A stretch of DNA of 64,000 nucleotides from Shiella aurantiaca (GCA_030412945.1 JAUHJS010000002.1:566504-630503), one strand, 5' to 3'; numbered from the stretch's first letter, positions 35,892 through 45,428 are shown. Numbers and translations: made by a program. Notes: generated by a model from the letters alone, not told the origin.

Positions 35892-36399
35892 GTGCGTTTT
35901 TTTAGATCGCGATGGAGTATTGAATTACGATCATGGTGATTATACCTATCGCTTAGAAGATTTTCATGTGTTGCTCGGAGTGCCCGAGGCTTTGCGCCAA
36001 CTGAAAGAAGCGGGTTTTTTATTGGTAGTGATTACCAATCAGGCCGGAATTGCCAAAGGTTTGTACACCGATGCAGAAGTGAATGCTTGTCACGATAAGC
36101 TACAAGGGGCCTGTGGAGGTATTATCGATGCCTTTTATCATTCGCCCTACCATCCTTCGGTTACTCAGTCGATTGGGCGTAAGCCGGGTTCTTTGCTTTT
36201 TGAGAAGGCCATAGCGAAGTTTCAAATCAACCCATTGGAATCGTGGATGATAGGCGACCGATCCCGCGATATAGAGGCCGCACAGCCTTTGCAAATCAAA
36301 GGGATTTTTATTGAAGGAACAGAAGCTTCCTGCGCGGAAGCTCTGTATTCAGTCAAAAGTTTATCGGAAGCGGTGCCGCTGATTCTTGGTCAATTATAA
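35884..36399 (+). CDS. HAD-IIIA phosphatase, GmhB/HisB-N-like
   Basis: A 171-residue phosphatase. The nucleophile motif FLDRDGVLNYDHG, the Thr of VITNQAGIAKG, and GRKPGS with MIGDRSRDIEAA complete the HAD set. It resembles heptose-bisphosphate phosphatase GmhB. The Cys-rich zinc loop usual in GmhB (between motifs II and III) is replaced by YHSPYHPSVTQSIGRKP without cysteines. Sugar or amino-acid phosphate is therefore possible as substrate. It overlaps the ATP-grasp gene upstream and the response-regulator gene (convergent) by 6 bases. Confidence 0.85.
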   Translation: MNKCVFLDRDGVLNYDHGDYTYRLEDFHVLLGVPEALRQLKEAGFLLVVITNQAGIAKGLYTDAEVNACHDKLQGACGGIIDAFYHSPYHPSVTQSIGRKPGSLLFEKAIAKFQINPLESWMIGDRSRDIEAAQPLQIKGIFIEGTEASCAEALYSVKSLSEAVPLILGQL

Positions 36400-36987
36400 G
36401 TGACCGTTTTTGGTGGCCCAGGCTATCAGTTCGGTAGCTTTTTTCATTTTTAGTCGGCTGAGCATATTCTTGCGGTGGGTTTTTACCGTATGTAAGCTGA
36501 TATTGAGCAGTTGGCCAATCTCTTCACTGTTTTTTCCTTTGGCCAAGAGGCTGAGGATTTCCATTTCGCGGTCGGTAAGGAGGTCTTGTGTTTTGCCATT
36601 GCCCGCTTTCTCAGGAGTAGCAGGAGCCAAGGCCAACTCCACCGCTATGAGCAATTGCCTGTCGGTGAAGGGTTTTAGTAGAAAGCCCGAAGGGTTGGTG
36701 CCTACGGCAGCTCGTACGGTTTTTTCATCGGAAAAGGCCGTTACATATATCACAGAAACATCATGCTTTTTCTGAATATCTTTAACGACCTCTATGCCAT
36801 TTAGCTCGCCTTTGATATTGATATCACATAAAATCAGGTTGGGGACAGACTGTGCAATAGCGGCTAGTGTAGATTCATAAGAGTTAGCAATAGGGCCTAC
36901 ACTATAGCCTTCTGCTTCTAAAGTTTTCCTGATGTGATGGGCCACAATCAGTTCGTCTTCGATAATTAAAATTTTTCCGTCTTTCAT
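36394..36987 (-). CDS. Response regulator with LuxR-type DNA-binding domain
   Basis: A 197-residue regulator. The receiver domain (about 1-120) has Glu10-Asp11 and phosphoacceptor Asp55 (LILCDINIKGELNGIEV), plus Thr in YVTAFSD and Lys in LLKPF. The LuxR helix-turn-helix (about 135-195) has LTDREMEILSLLAKGKNSEEI and HTVKTHRKNMLSRL. It overlaps the kinase gene by 4 bases and is surely its partner. The stimulus and target genes are not visible. Confidence 0.95.
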   Translation of the reverse strand: MKDGKILIIEDELIVAHHIRKTLEAEGYSVGPIANSYESTLAAIAQSVPNLILCDINIKGELNGIEVVKDIQKKHDVSVIYVTAFSDEKTVRAAVGTNPSGFLLKPFTDRQLLIAVELALAPATPEKAGNGKTQDLLTDREMEILSLLAKGKNSEEIGQLLNISLHTVKTHRKNMLSRLKMKKATELIAWATKNGHL

Positions 36988-38231
36988 GAACTAGGATAAG
37001 GGATAGAAATATAACACTGCGTTCCTTGGTCAGTTACCAGGTGAATAGAGGCTCCTAGTTGATCGGATAATGATTGGATAAGTTCATAACCAAAAGAATG
37101 TTCTTTTGGTTGGGGATTAAATCCTTTACCGTTGTCGCAAACGGAAAGGTGGAGGTATTTGAAATCGGTGGTAAGCCGTACCTCAATGGTATTTAAGTCG
37201 TTGTCTTCTTCAAAAGCATGTTTTATAGCATTGGTTACCAATTCGTTTACAATAAAGCCAATATACGTAGCTGTCTCTATCGGCAGTTTTATAGGCTCCG
37301 CTTGAATCTTCACTAAGGAAGTATTGCTGCCCAGTCCGTAGGTGTGGCGGAGCGAATCCATTAGGTCGTTCAGGTACAGATTAATAAAGGTAGCAGAGGC
37401 GATATCGGTCAGGTACAGGCGCTGGTGCAACAGCAGCATGGCATCAATCCGCGATTTGCTCTCTTTGAGTTTTTGCTGGGCGGTATCTTCCGGAATGTTT
37501 TTCGACTGTAGGCTTAGCAGGCTGCTCACAATCTGTAGGTTGTTTTTTACCCGGTGATTCAGCTCTTTAGCCAGTGTTTCTATGGTTTGGTTTTTTTCTT
37601 CCAGTTCGCTGTTCCTCGATTCCAGTTCTATGCGTTGGAGTTCGTTTTTTTCTTTTTCTTTTTGATAAGTAATGCGGTAGGCAATCACGCTAAAGAGGAT
37701 AAAAAAACCAGAGTATAATATTGTGATGGTATGATCCAGATACATAGTGGCCCTGTCGGGATAGGGGGTGATCCACTGAGGGTTAAAGTACTCAAGCACA
37801 TAGAGGATAATCAAGTCCAAAAAAACCAAACCTCCTAACATATAATATTCTTTTGAAGGGCTTGCACCCACGAATATGGCAATCGACATCAGGAAGATGT
37901 ACCCAATAGGGCCATTGATTCCTCCATTGAAAAACCATACAGCGCTATAACAGAGTAGGCAGAATATTGAGAAGAATAATACCAAGGACTTGTTGTACAA
38001 CTTGAATTGGCGGGTGAGAATCACCGTAATGCCACATACCACCAAGGCTACAATATTCACCATTCGAATCACCCAGTGCAAAGGCAAGGAGAAATTGAGC
38101 AGTGCGGCTATAATTACAAAGAATAGGATGGAAAAACTCATCGCATTGAAAACGCGATGCTCAACCGAATAGCTTTGTTCAGGCCCCGATATTATATCAA
38201 TGAGCCTTTGGTATGACGTAGTCAGCGACAA
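36984..38231 (-). CDS. Membrane histidine kinase, HisKA_2 type
   Basis: This 415-residue kinase has about six membrane helices in residues 30-190, a coiled coil (about 192-222) and the HisKA_2 dimerisation domain with His226 (AKELNHRVKNNLQIVSSLLSLQ). The ATPase domain includes GFIVNELVTNAIKHAF, DNGKGFNP and FGYELIQSLSDQL. There is no large extracellular domain, so it may sense within the membrane. It precedes and overlaps its response regulator. Confidence 0.95.
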   Translation of the reverse strand: MSLTTSYQRLIDIISGPEQSYSVEHRVFNAMSFSILFFVIIAALLNFSLPLHWVIRMVNIVALVVCGITVILTRQFKLYNKSLVLFFSIFCLLCYSAVWFFNGGINGPIGYIFLMSIAIFVGASPSKEYYMLGGLVFLDLIILYVLEYFNPQWITPYPDRATMYLDHTITILYSGFFILFSVIAYRITYQKEKEKNELQRIELESRNSELEEKNQTIETLAKELNHRVKNNLQIVSSLLSLQSKNIPEDTAQQKLKESKSRIDAMLLLHQRLYLTDIASATFINLYLNDLMDSLRHTYGLGSNTSLVKIQAEPIKLPIETATYIGFIVNELVTNAIKHAFEEDNDLNTIEVRLTTDFKYLHLSVCDNGKGFNPQPKEHSFGYELIQSLSDQLGASIHLVTDQGTQCYISIPYPSS

Positions 38232-38319
38232 AGTAGATGTGGGTTTGGGATAATCTATGCAAAGATGAAGAAAATATAGTAAAATTTCCTGAAACGTAAG
38301 TTCCGTGCATGATTAAACA

Positions 38320-38352
38320 CAAAAAAGACCGATAACAAATGCTATCGGTCTT
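38320..38352 (-). terminator. Intrinsic terminator after speA
   Basis: On the minus strand AAGACCGATA pairs with TATCGGTCTT (10 pairs, 8-base loop) and runs into TTTTTTGTG. Confidence 0.85.
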
Positions 38353-38373
38353 CAGTATAGAAAGTCGCAGGTA

Positions 38374-39819
38374 TTATTTCGACTTTTCCTTCTTTTTTTC
38401 TTTTTTATCCTCGTTGGTTTTGTCGCCAATGTTGTAGCCCAAAAGGCGCAACATGCTGTCGCTGTCTTGCTCATTGGCAAATAGTTCCGTAACAATTTCC
38501 CCATCTTCATCGCGCGAAATCAAAACGTGCTTAGGCGCAGGAATCAAGCAATGCTGAATACCTCCGTATCCGGCCAATGATTCTTGGTAGGCCCCGGTAT
38601 GGAAAAAGCCAATGTATTGCGTTTCATCCGGCTCCAATTTTGGCAAGAATACCTCCGAGGTATGCGCTTCCGAATTGTAATAATCCATGCTGTCGCAGGT
38701 AAGTCCGCCTAGGTTTACCTTGTGGAAAATGTTGTCCCAGTTATTAACGGCCAGCATAATGTACTTTTGGTTGGTGCCCCAGGCATCGGGCAAATGCGTG
38801 ATGAATGAACCATCAATCATGTACCACAACTCCTTGTCGTTTTGAAGCTTTTGGTCAATGATGGAGTAAATTACCGCACCGCTTTCACCTACAGTATAGC
38901 TACCAAACTCAGTAAAGATATTCGGAACCGGCACATTGTTTTTCTCGCAAATCCACTGAATGTTTTCAATGATTTGATCGATGATGTATTGGTAGTCGAA
39001 CTCAAACTGCAAAGAGGTTTTGATAGGGAAGCCTCCGCCAATGTCTACGGTATCCAAATCGGGGCATATTTTCTTAAGCTCACAATACTTGTACATAAAG
39101 CGGCTTAACTCACTCCAGTAATAGGCCGTATCTTTTATGCCTGTATTGATAAAGAAGTGGAGCATTTTAAGGGTAGCCTTATCGCTGTGCGCAATGCGGT
39201 TTTTATAGAGGTCGGTAATGTCGTTGTAGCGAATACCCAAGCGCGAGGTGTAAAACTCAAAGTTAGGTTCCTCATCAGCCGCCACACGAATACCAATCTG
39301 ATATTCCCCTTTCACATTTTCTTCATAAAAATCCAGCTCATTGAGGTTATCCAAAATAGGGATACAATTCTCGAAACCATCGTTGATCAGGTCGGTGATG
39401 TAGCGCATATAGCGCTCTCTTTTAAAGCCGTTACAAATCACATAGGTGTCCTTCTCAATTTTACCTGTGCGGTGCAATTCCCTCACAATGGGAATATCGT
39501 AGGTCGAGGAGGTTTCGATGTGGATATCATTCTTCAGCGCTTCTTCAGTAATAAAGCTAAAGTGCGAAGACTTAGTGCAGTAACAATAGGTGTAGTGGCC
39601 TTTGTAGTTGTATTTACGTATGCTGTTATTGAACATACGCTTGGCATTCTGTATCTGGTCACTGATCTTGGGCAAATAGGTGAGTTTAAGCGGGGTGCCA
39701 TATTGCTTGATGATTTCCATCAAAGGCACATTGTTAAACAGCAACTCATTCTTTTCCACTTTAAACTCTTCGGTAGGGAAATCAAAGGTTTGCTCAATCA
39801 GATCAATGTAAGTTTTCAT
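38374..39819 (-). CDS. speA: Arginine decarboxylase, alanine-racemase-fold type
   Basis: This 481-residue PLP enzyme makes agmatine from arginine, the first step of polyamine synthesis in this phylum. The PLP lysine is in YCYCTKSSHFSFI, DTVDIGGGFP binds the cofactor phosphate, and the second active-site segment GLTCDSMD carries the catalytic Cys. It is shorter than the E. coli SpeA form. The C-terminal tail is a run of Lys and Glu. It diverges from the arginase gene, so arginine use is split at this locus. Confidence 0.9.
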   Translation of the reverse strand: MKTYIDLIEQTFDFPTEEFKVEKNELLFNNVPLMEIIKQYGTPLKLTYLPKISDQIQNAKRMFNNSIRKYNYKGHYTYCYCTKSSHFSFITEEALKNDIHIETSSTYDIPIVRELHRTGKIEKDTYVICNGFKRERYMRYITDLINDGFENCIPILDNLNELDFYEENVKGEYQIGIRVAADEEPNFEFYTSRLGIRYNDITDLYKNRIAHSDKATLKMLHFFINTGIKDTAYYWSELSRFMYKYCELKKICPDLDTVDIGGGFPIKTSLQFEFDYQYIIDQIIENIQWICEKNNVPVPNIFTEFGSYTVGESGAVIYSIIDQKLQNDKELWYMIDGSFITHLPDAWGTNQKYIMLAVNNWDNIFHKVNLGGLTCDSMDYYNSEAHTSEVFLPKLEPDETQYIGFFHTGAYQESLAGYGGIQHCLIPAPKHVLISRDEDGEIVTELFANEQDSDSMLRLLGYNIGDKTNEDKKEKKKEKSK

Positions 39820-39944
39820 TAGGCGGTAATTGATTTTTTCAAGATGCGAAATTACGCTTTTGTGCGATTAGTTCTAGTGTATCCGTGAGCTATTTATTGT
39901 ACAGCTATTATTGAGGTATTGCCTAGAAATATGCGAAATTCATA

Positions 39945-39964
39945 TAAATTTGCATTTTTGCAAA
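39945..39964 (+). promoter_or_regulatory. Possible arginase promoter with overlapping inverted repeat
   Basis: TAAATTTG (TAnnTTTG) at 39945-39952 overlaps the perfect inverted repeat TTTGCA-TTTT-TGCAAA at 39949-39964. The element lies 47 bases before the start codon. A repressor binding the repeat would cover the -7 region; this is inference. Confidence 0.45.
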
Positions 39965-39998
39965 GTTAGAGACAATTAAATTAATGAGATATTAATTT

Positions 39999-40976
39999 AT
40001 GGAAGCGATAAAATTAATTGAGGTAAAATCAGAAATAGCTGCTGGGACGCGTGGGGCTAGCTTGGGCATCGATGCCCTAAAAACAGCCTGCTTGGATAAG
40101 GGCTCTGATTTCTTCGCTCAATTTGATGCCGAGGAGGTGGAGAACATGAACCATATGATGTTCGAATATGCTGAGGAGGACATAGATAAAACTGCAAAAT
40201 ATATTGAGGGGGTTTACACCATGGTGAAGCGCGTGAGCCGCACCATTTCTTTTGCTTTGGAAGATGGTACTTTCCCCTTGGTACTGGCCGGAGACCACTC
40301 TACCGCTGCCGGAACGATAGCCGGAATCAAAAAAGCCTATCCTTTCAAGCGCTTGGGCGTAATCTGGATAGATGCCCATGCCGATTTGCACTCGCCTTAC
40401 ACTACGCCTTCGGGCAATATGCATGGCATGCCGCTTGCCATGGTGATCAATGAAGATAACCTCAAGTGCAAGCGCAATGAGCTTACGGCCGAAACCAAGG
40501 AAATTTGGAATAAAATCAAAAACATAGGTGTACGCGGACAAAAAATCCGTCCGCAAGATTTGGTGTTCATAGCCGTGCGCGATACAGAGCCTGAAGAAGA
40601 TTTCTTGATAAAAAAATACGGCATCAAACACTTTAAAGTGAGCGATTTGCGCGCCAAGGGTATCAAAAAGGTGGTGAAAGAAACCAACACCCACCTGATG
40701 GAGTGCGACATCATCTACATCTCTTTCGATGTGGATAGCATGGATTCCAATATCTCCGAAGGTACAGGAACGCCTGTGCCTAATGGCCTTACGGTGCAAG
40801 AGGCACTTGAACTCAACTGTGAGCTGATCAAAAACAAAAAAGTGTGCTGCTGGGAGATGGTAGAAGTAAATCCTACTCTCGATAGCATGAACCAGATGGC
40901 CGAAAACGCTTTTGATATTTTGGAGGCTACCACCCAATGCCTGCTCGATAGAAGCAATGTGCCAGCAAAGGCTTAA
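39999..40976 (+). CDS. rocF: Arginase
   Basis: A 325-residue manganese ureohydrolase. Metal ligands appear in LAGDHSTAAG, WIDAHADLHSP and SFDVDSMDSN. SGNMHGMPLAM following DAHAD is the arginase form of the substrate loop (agmatinases differ here), and the late EMVEVNP is also family-typical. Compared with standard arginase it has an insertion around residues 150-175. It yields ornithine and urea. It sits opposite speA and upstream of argS, an arginine-centred neighbourhood. Confidence 0.9.
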   Translation: MEAIKLIEVKSEIAAGTRGASLGIDALKTACLDKGSDFFAQFDAEEVENMNHMMFEYAEEDIDKTAKYIEGVYTMVKRVSRTISFALEDGTFPLVLAGDHSTAAGTIAGIKKAYPFKRLGVIWIDAHADLHSPYTTPSGNMHGMPLAMVINEDNLKCKRNELTAETKEIWNKIKNIGVRGQKIRPQDLVFIAVRDTEPEEDFLIKKYGIKHFKVSDLRAKGIKKVVKETNTHLMECDIIYISFDVDSMDSNISEGTGTPVPNGLTVQEALELNCELIKNKKVCCWEMVEVNPTLDSMNQMAENAFDILEATTQCLLDRSNVPAKA

Positions 40977-40999
40977 TGAAACATCACAAGATTGTCAAC

Positions 41000-41030
41000 A
41001 AGCCCAAGCCAGATAGGTTCGGGCTTTTTT
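41000..41030 (+). terminator. Intrinsic terminator between arginase and argS
   Basis: AAGCCC-AGCC pairs with GGT-GGGCTT (one mismatch, one G-T, loop AGATA), then TTTTTT. It ends 10 bases before the argS ATG, so argS must be read through or started from a promoter within the stem region. Confidence 0.7.
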
Positions 41031-41040
41031 AGATACTACC

Positions 41041-42819
41041 ATGAATATTGAAGCGCAGATTCAGCAAGACATAGCCCACGCCCTGAGCGATTTGTACCAG
41101 TTTGTTCCTGAAACACCCGTGGCACTCCAGCCCACGCGTAAGGAGTTTGAAGGAAGCTATACTTTAGTGGTATTTCCTTATACCCGCCTGAGCAAGCTAG
41201 GGCCGGAGCAAACAGCCGAAGCTATTGGCAATCATTTGTTGGCACATTCTCAGGTGGTGAGTGCCTTTCAGGTGGTGAAAGGATTCTTGAATGTAAGCAT
41301 CAAACCCGATTTATGGATGCAGCTTTTATTTTCCATGGGCCAAGAGGCGCATTTTGGTCAGTGGCCAGCCAATGGCAAAAAGGTGATGGTAGAATATTCC
41401 TCACCCAATACCAATAAGCCGCTTCACTTGGGCCATTTGCGCAATAATTTCCTAGGCTATTCCGTAGCGCAGATTTTAGCGGCCGCAGGTTATGAAGTGC
41501 AAAAAGTAAACCTAGTCAACGACCGCGGTATCCACATCTGCAAATCCATGTGGGCTTATCAGCAATTTGGAGTAGGCGAAACGCCCGAAAGCGCTGGGAT
41601 TAAAGGAGACCATTTAGTGGGGAAATATTATGTGCTGTTTGATAAAGAGTATAAAAAGCAGATAGAGCAATTAGTAGCCGAAGGCATGACCGAAGAGGAG
41701 GCTAAAAAGAAGGCGTCAGCTATTGTTCAAGCGCAAGAAATGCTCATAAAATGGGAGCAAAACGACCCGGCCGTGCGAGCACTTTGGGAGAAAATGAATG
41801 GCTGGGTATTATCCGGTTTTCAGGCTTCCTACCAAACCATGGGTGTGGATTTCGACCACTATTATTATGAATCCAATACCTATTTGCTGGGGAAAGATAT
41901 TGTGGAGGAAGGCTTGCAAAAGGGTGTCTTCTTCAAAAAAGACGATGGCTCGGTTTGGATTGACCTGAGCGCGGAAGGTATGGATCAGAAATTGGTGCTT
42001 CGTTCGGACGGCACTTCTGTATACATCACACAGGATATGGGCACGGCCGAACTCAAATACTCCGATTTTCCTTTTGACCAATCGGTATATGTGGTGGGCA
42101 ATGAGCAAGATTACCACTTCAAGGTGCTTTTTGCCATTTTAGAAAAGCTGGGACGCCCCTATGCCAAAGGCATGTATCACTTATCCTACGGCATGGTAGA
42201 TTTGCCTTCAGGGAAAATGAAATCGCGCGAAGGTACGGTAGTAGATGCCGATGACCTGATGCAGGAGATGTTCGATACGGCTGAAGCTACTTCACGTGAG
42301 CTAGGCAAGCTGGATGATTTTGATAGTCAGGAAGCCAGAAAGCTCTACCAAATGCTAGGCATGGGCGCGCTGAAATACTTCTTGCTGAAAGTAGATCCAA
42401 AGAAACGCATGTTGTTCAATCCGCAAGAGTCGATTGAATTTCAGGGGAATACGGGGCCATTTATTCAGTATACCCACGCGCGTATTGCCAGCCTGCTACG
42501 CAAAGCCGAACAAATGCAGCTCAGTGCTTGGCAAGGCGAATCGGTGGCGCTTCACCCCATTGAGCAGGAGCTGATTTATCAAATCAGCCAGTATCCGGCC
42601 AAGGTGCAAGAAGCCGCCCAATCCTATGCGCCTTCTTTGTTGGCCAATTATGTATTTGATCTGGCCAAAGAATACAATCGCTATTATGCCGAAGTGTCCA
42701 TATTTAATGAGCTAGATCCACTGACTTTACGCTATCGCCTGGCCCTGTGCAAGCAAGTGGCCGAGGTAATCAAAAAAGCCATGGCTCTGCTGGGGATAGA
42801 AGTACCGGAGAGAATGTAA
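41041..42819 (+). CDS. argS: Arginyl-tRNA synthetase
   Basis: ArgS (592 residues) is a class I synthetase. The N-terminal Add1 domain is followed by the HIGH motif in SSPNTNKPLHLGHLRNN and the KMSK equivalent in PSGKMKSREGTVV. The anticodon-binding DALR domain ends with EVIKKAMALLGIEVPERM. Length is normal. A terminator 10 bases upstream separates it from arginase. Confidence 0.97.
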   Translation: MNIEAQIQQDIAHALSDLYQFVPETPVALQPTRKEFEGSYTLVVFPYTRLSKLGPEQTAEAIGNHLLAHSQVVSAFQVVKGFLNVSIKPDLWMQLLFSMGQEAHFGQWPANGKKVMVEYSSPNTNKPLHLGHLRNNFLGYSVAQILAAAGYEVQKVNLVNDRGIHICKSMWAYQQFGVGETPESAGIKGDHLVGKYYVLFDKEYKKQIEQLVAEGMTEEEAKKKASAIVQAQEMLIKWEQNDPAVRALWEKMNGWVLSGFQASYQTMGVDFDHYYYESNTYLLGKDIVEEGLQKGVFFKKDDGSVWIDLSAEGMDQKLVLRSDGTSVYITQDMGTAELKYSDFPFDQSVYVVGNEQDYHFKVLFAILEKLGRPYAKGMYHLSYGMVDLPSGKMKSREGTVVDADDLMQEMFDTAEATSRELGKLDDFDSQEARKLYQMLGMGALKYFLLKVDPKKRMLFNPQESIEFQGNTGPFIQYTHARIASLLRKAEQMQLSAWQGESVALHPIEQELIYQISQYPAKVQEAAQSYAPSLLANYVFDLAKEYNRYYAEVSIFNELDPLTLRYRLALCKQVAEVIKKAMALLGIEVPERM

Positions 42820-42821
42820 AT

Positions 42822-42869
42822 CATACACGCAAAAAGGAGTACCGAGAGGTGCTCCTTTTTGCGTGTATG
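42822..42869. terminator. Long hairpin after argS
   Basis: CATACACGC-AAAAAGGAG pairs perfectly with CTCCTTTTTGCGTGTATG (18 pairs) and continues with TACC/GGTG. It starts 3 bases after the argS stop. No T run follows; the T run is inside the stem, as in some bidirectional terminators. Confidence 0.6.
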
Positions 42870-42910
42870 GGGTTTGTGGAAGTTTGGTATTAGATTTAAG
42901 GGAGGAAAGA

Positions 42911-42934
42911 GTGTCAGGTGAGAACACCTGACAC
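42911..42934. repeat. Perfect 10-base hairpin
   Basis: GTGTCAGGTG and CACCTGACAC are exact complements around loop AGAA. No T run follows on either strand, so it is not a standard terminator. Confidence 0.6.
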
Positions 42935-42954
42935 GGTAGCAAATAGAGATAAAC

Positions 42955-42986
42955 AAAATAGGCTGCCTTTTCAGACAGCCTATTTT
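42955..42986 (-). terminator. Intrinsic terminator for the permease gene
   Basis: AAAATAGGCTG pairs with CAGCCTATTTT (11 pairs, 10-base loop), with T-rich ends on both strands. It lies just past the permease stop at 42990. Confidence 0.75.
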
Positions 42987-42989
42987 CTC

Positions 42990-45428
42990 TTATTCACTCT
43001 TCAGGGATTTTACCGGGTTGGCCATAGAGGCCTTGAGCGCTTGAAAACTAATAGTAGCGCTTACCACCAGTAGCACCAGTAGCAGGCCTAGCACATAAGG
43101 GCCGGGCGCAAATCCTATCTGCGAGGTAAAGTTTTGCATCCATTTATTGATAAGCCAGTATGAAAAAGGCACGGCCAGTACAAAACCTATTAGTATCAGC
43201 CACGCAAATTCGCGGTAAATCAGTCCTAATATTCCCCAGATGCTGGAGCCGAGTACTTTTCGTATGCCAATCTCCTTCACCTTGCGCTGCACAATAAACA
43301 GTACCAAGCCATACACGCCCAGGCAAGAGATAACCATGGCTATGCCTGTAAAGCCTTGTATGATAGTACCAAAGGTTTGGAAACTGGCATATTGGTTGTC
43401 AATCTGCTCATCCAAAAATTGATATTCAAAGGTTTTTTCTGGGAAAATATCCCTCCATTCTTTTTCTAGCTTCGCAAGGGTAGCGGGCACATCTGCATTA
43501 TCAAAGCGTATCGATAATAAAGTGTATTGAGAAGGGTTGATGTCCATTACCAAGGAAGGGATAGCGGTTGTTAATGAGCCCAAGGCAAAATCTTTCACCA
43601 CACCTACAACACGGCCTTCTTTTCCCTCTAAGTTGAGGGTTTTGCCAATTGCTTCTGCTGGACTTCCCCAGTTGAATTCCTTCACAGTCGATTCATTAAT
43701 GAGGAATGCTTCGGCTTGGTCGGTGCCAAATTCTTTACTGAAAGTGCGTCCGGCCAGTAGCTCTATACCATAGGTGTTGACAAAATCATAGTCCACACTT
43801 AAGCTGCCAATAAACTGGCGATCTTCTGTAATCGCTCCTTCAGGAAGCACTCCGCGATAAATCACTCCTAAGCCCGGTGAAGCCGAAGAAAGAGCCGTAG
43901 CATTTACGCCCGCTTGGGCTTCTACCGTTTCTCTAAATCCTTTAAGTCGATTGAAAAAGGCCTGATCGGCACTACCAAAAATCCCATTGATGTTTTGGCT
44001 GAAAAGCGGAATGGTAATTACCTGCTCGCGCTGAAATCCCAAAGGCTGCTTGGCGAGGAAATCCAACTGCTTGATAATCATCAGTGCACTGCAAAGTAGC
44101 ACGCTGGCTATGCCCAATTGCACTACCACTAGCGCTTTGCGTAAGCCTTGTCGGCCCGTAGCGGTGTTTTGGTTTTTGATAGAATGCACCGATTCAAATT
44201 GGCTTACAAAATAAGCCGGATACGAACCCGCCATCAGGGTGATAAGTAACAATAAACCCACTGAAATACCGATAAGTGGCATATCTACCACCTCAGTAAA
44301 TACAAGGTGTTTGTCGGTGAGAACATTAAGCAGAGGAAGTGCCGCTTGGAATACAAAGAAAGACAAAACAAAGGCAACAAATGTGAAAAGGAAGCTTTCG
44401 GACAAAAACTGACCAATGAGTTGGGTTTTGTTGGAACCCAATATTTTCCTCAGCCCAATTTCCTTTACGCGCGAAAACGATTGTGCGGTGGAAAGATTGA
44501 TATAATTAATGCAAGCGATGAGCAAAGTCAGTAATCCTACTGCCGAGAAGATATAAATCGTGGTCATTGAATTGGTAGGCCTAGGCTCTTGCAAAAGAGT
44601 AGATTTCAGGTGGATGTCTTTCACGGGCATAAGGGTGAAAACCTGACCAATATTCAAATCGGGCCGCGCGTATTTGGCCAGAAAATCACCCATGTGGGCA
44701 TTGATATTATCAGGAGTGGCGCCTTCTTTGAGCAGTACATAGGTAAAAGAATGGCTGATGACAAAATTGATTTCCAGATTTTTACGCATCACTTGAGCAG
44801 CCGCTTCGGTTTCCATATGGTACATATTTTCATAAGGTACCAGCATATTGAAGCGGATATGGGTATTCTCTGGGAAGTTCTTCACTACCGCTACCACTTT
44901 GAATAAGTGCTTTCCGGCAAATTGTAAGGATTCCCCAACCGGGTTTTGACTGCCAAAATATTTTTGGGCCATTTCCTCGGTAATCACCACCGTGAAGGGC
45001 TCGGTAAGAAGGTTCTGCTTTCTTCCATGGATTACCTCCAATGGAAAGATTTCCGTAAAGGTCGAATCCACAAACATCACGTCATTTTCCTCAAACGATT
45101 CTGTGCCTTCGCTATCCGAGGGACTAATGGTGATATTGCGCTGATAAACCCTTGCCACTTGCTCTACTTCGGAGAAATAATCTTTCAAAACCGGAGCGAT
45201 AGGAGGTGGGGTAGAAGCCAGCTGTAGGCCATTGGGCACATGGTAGCTCATTCGGTGCAAACGATCCACATGTACATGGTGTGTATCATAGCTCAGTTCG
45301 GAGCGCACATAGGTGATGATTAATAAACAGAGACCAATGCCAATGGTGAGCCCAATCAGATTGATGAGGGCGTAGGCCTTGTGCTTCAAGATGTTGCGCA
45401 AGGCTGTTTTGAAGAAATTGCTAAGCAT
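42990..45428 (-). CDS. MacB/FtsX-type ABC permease, two-module form
   Basis: A large 812-residue permease of the kind abundant in Bacteroidota. It starts MLSNFFKTALRNILKHKAYALINLIGLTIG with a first membrane helix, followed by a MacB periplasmic domain and the helix bundle SRVKEIGLRKILGSNKTQLIG. After a linker helix come a second periplasmic domain and a second bundle (QRKVKEIGIRKVLGSSIWGIL), ending in ANPVKSLKSE. Such proteins export peptides, lipids or antimicrobials, or transmit mechanical force. No ATPase or membrane-fusion gene is adjacent. Confidence 0.92.
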   Translation of the reverse strand: MLSNFFKTALRNILKHKAYALINLIGLTIGIGLCLLIITYVRSELSYDTHHVHVDRLHRMSYHVPNGLQLASTPPPIAPVLKDYFSEVEQVARVYQRNITISPSDSEGTESFEENDVMFVDSTFTEIFPLEVIHGRKQNLLTEPFTVVITEEMAQKYFGSQNPVGESLQFAGKHLFKVVAVVKNFPENTHIRFNMLVPYENMYHMETEAAAQVMRKNLEINFVISHSFTYVLLKEGATPDNINAHMGDFLAKYARPDLNIGQVFTLMPVKDIHLKSTLLQEPRPTNSMTTIYIFSAVGLLTLLIACINYINLSTAQSFSRVKEIGLRKILGSNKTQLIGQFLSESFLFTFVAFVLSFFVFQAALPLLNVLTDKHLVFTEVVDMPLIGISVGLLLLITLMAGSYPAYFVSQFESVHSIKNQNTATGRQGLRKALVVVQLGIASVLLCSALMIIKQLDFLAKQPLGFQREQVITIPLFSQNINGIFGSADQAFFNRLKGFRETVEAQAGVNATALSSASPGLGVIYRGVLPEGAITEDRQFIGSLSVDYDFVNTYGIELLAGRTFSKEFGTDQAEAFLINESTVKEFNWGSPAEAIGKTLNLEGKEGRVVGVVKDFALGSLTTAIPSLVMDINPSQYTLLSIRFDNADVPATLAKLEKEWRDIFPEKTFEYQFLDEQIDNQYASFQTFGTIIQGFTGIAMVISCLGVYGLVLFIVQRKVKEIGIRKVLGSSIWGILGLIYREFAWLILIGFVLAVPFSYWLINKWMQNFTSQIGFAPGPYVLGLLLVLLVVSATISFQALKASMANPVKSLKSE

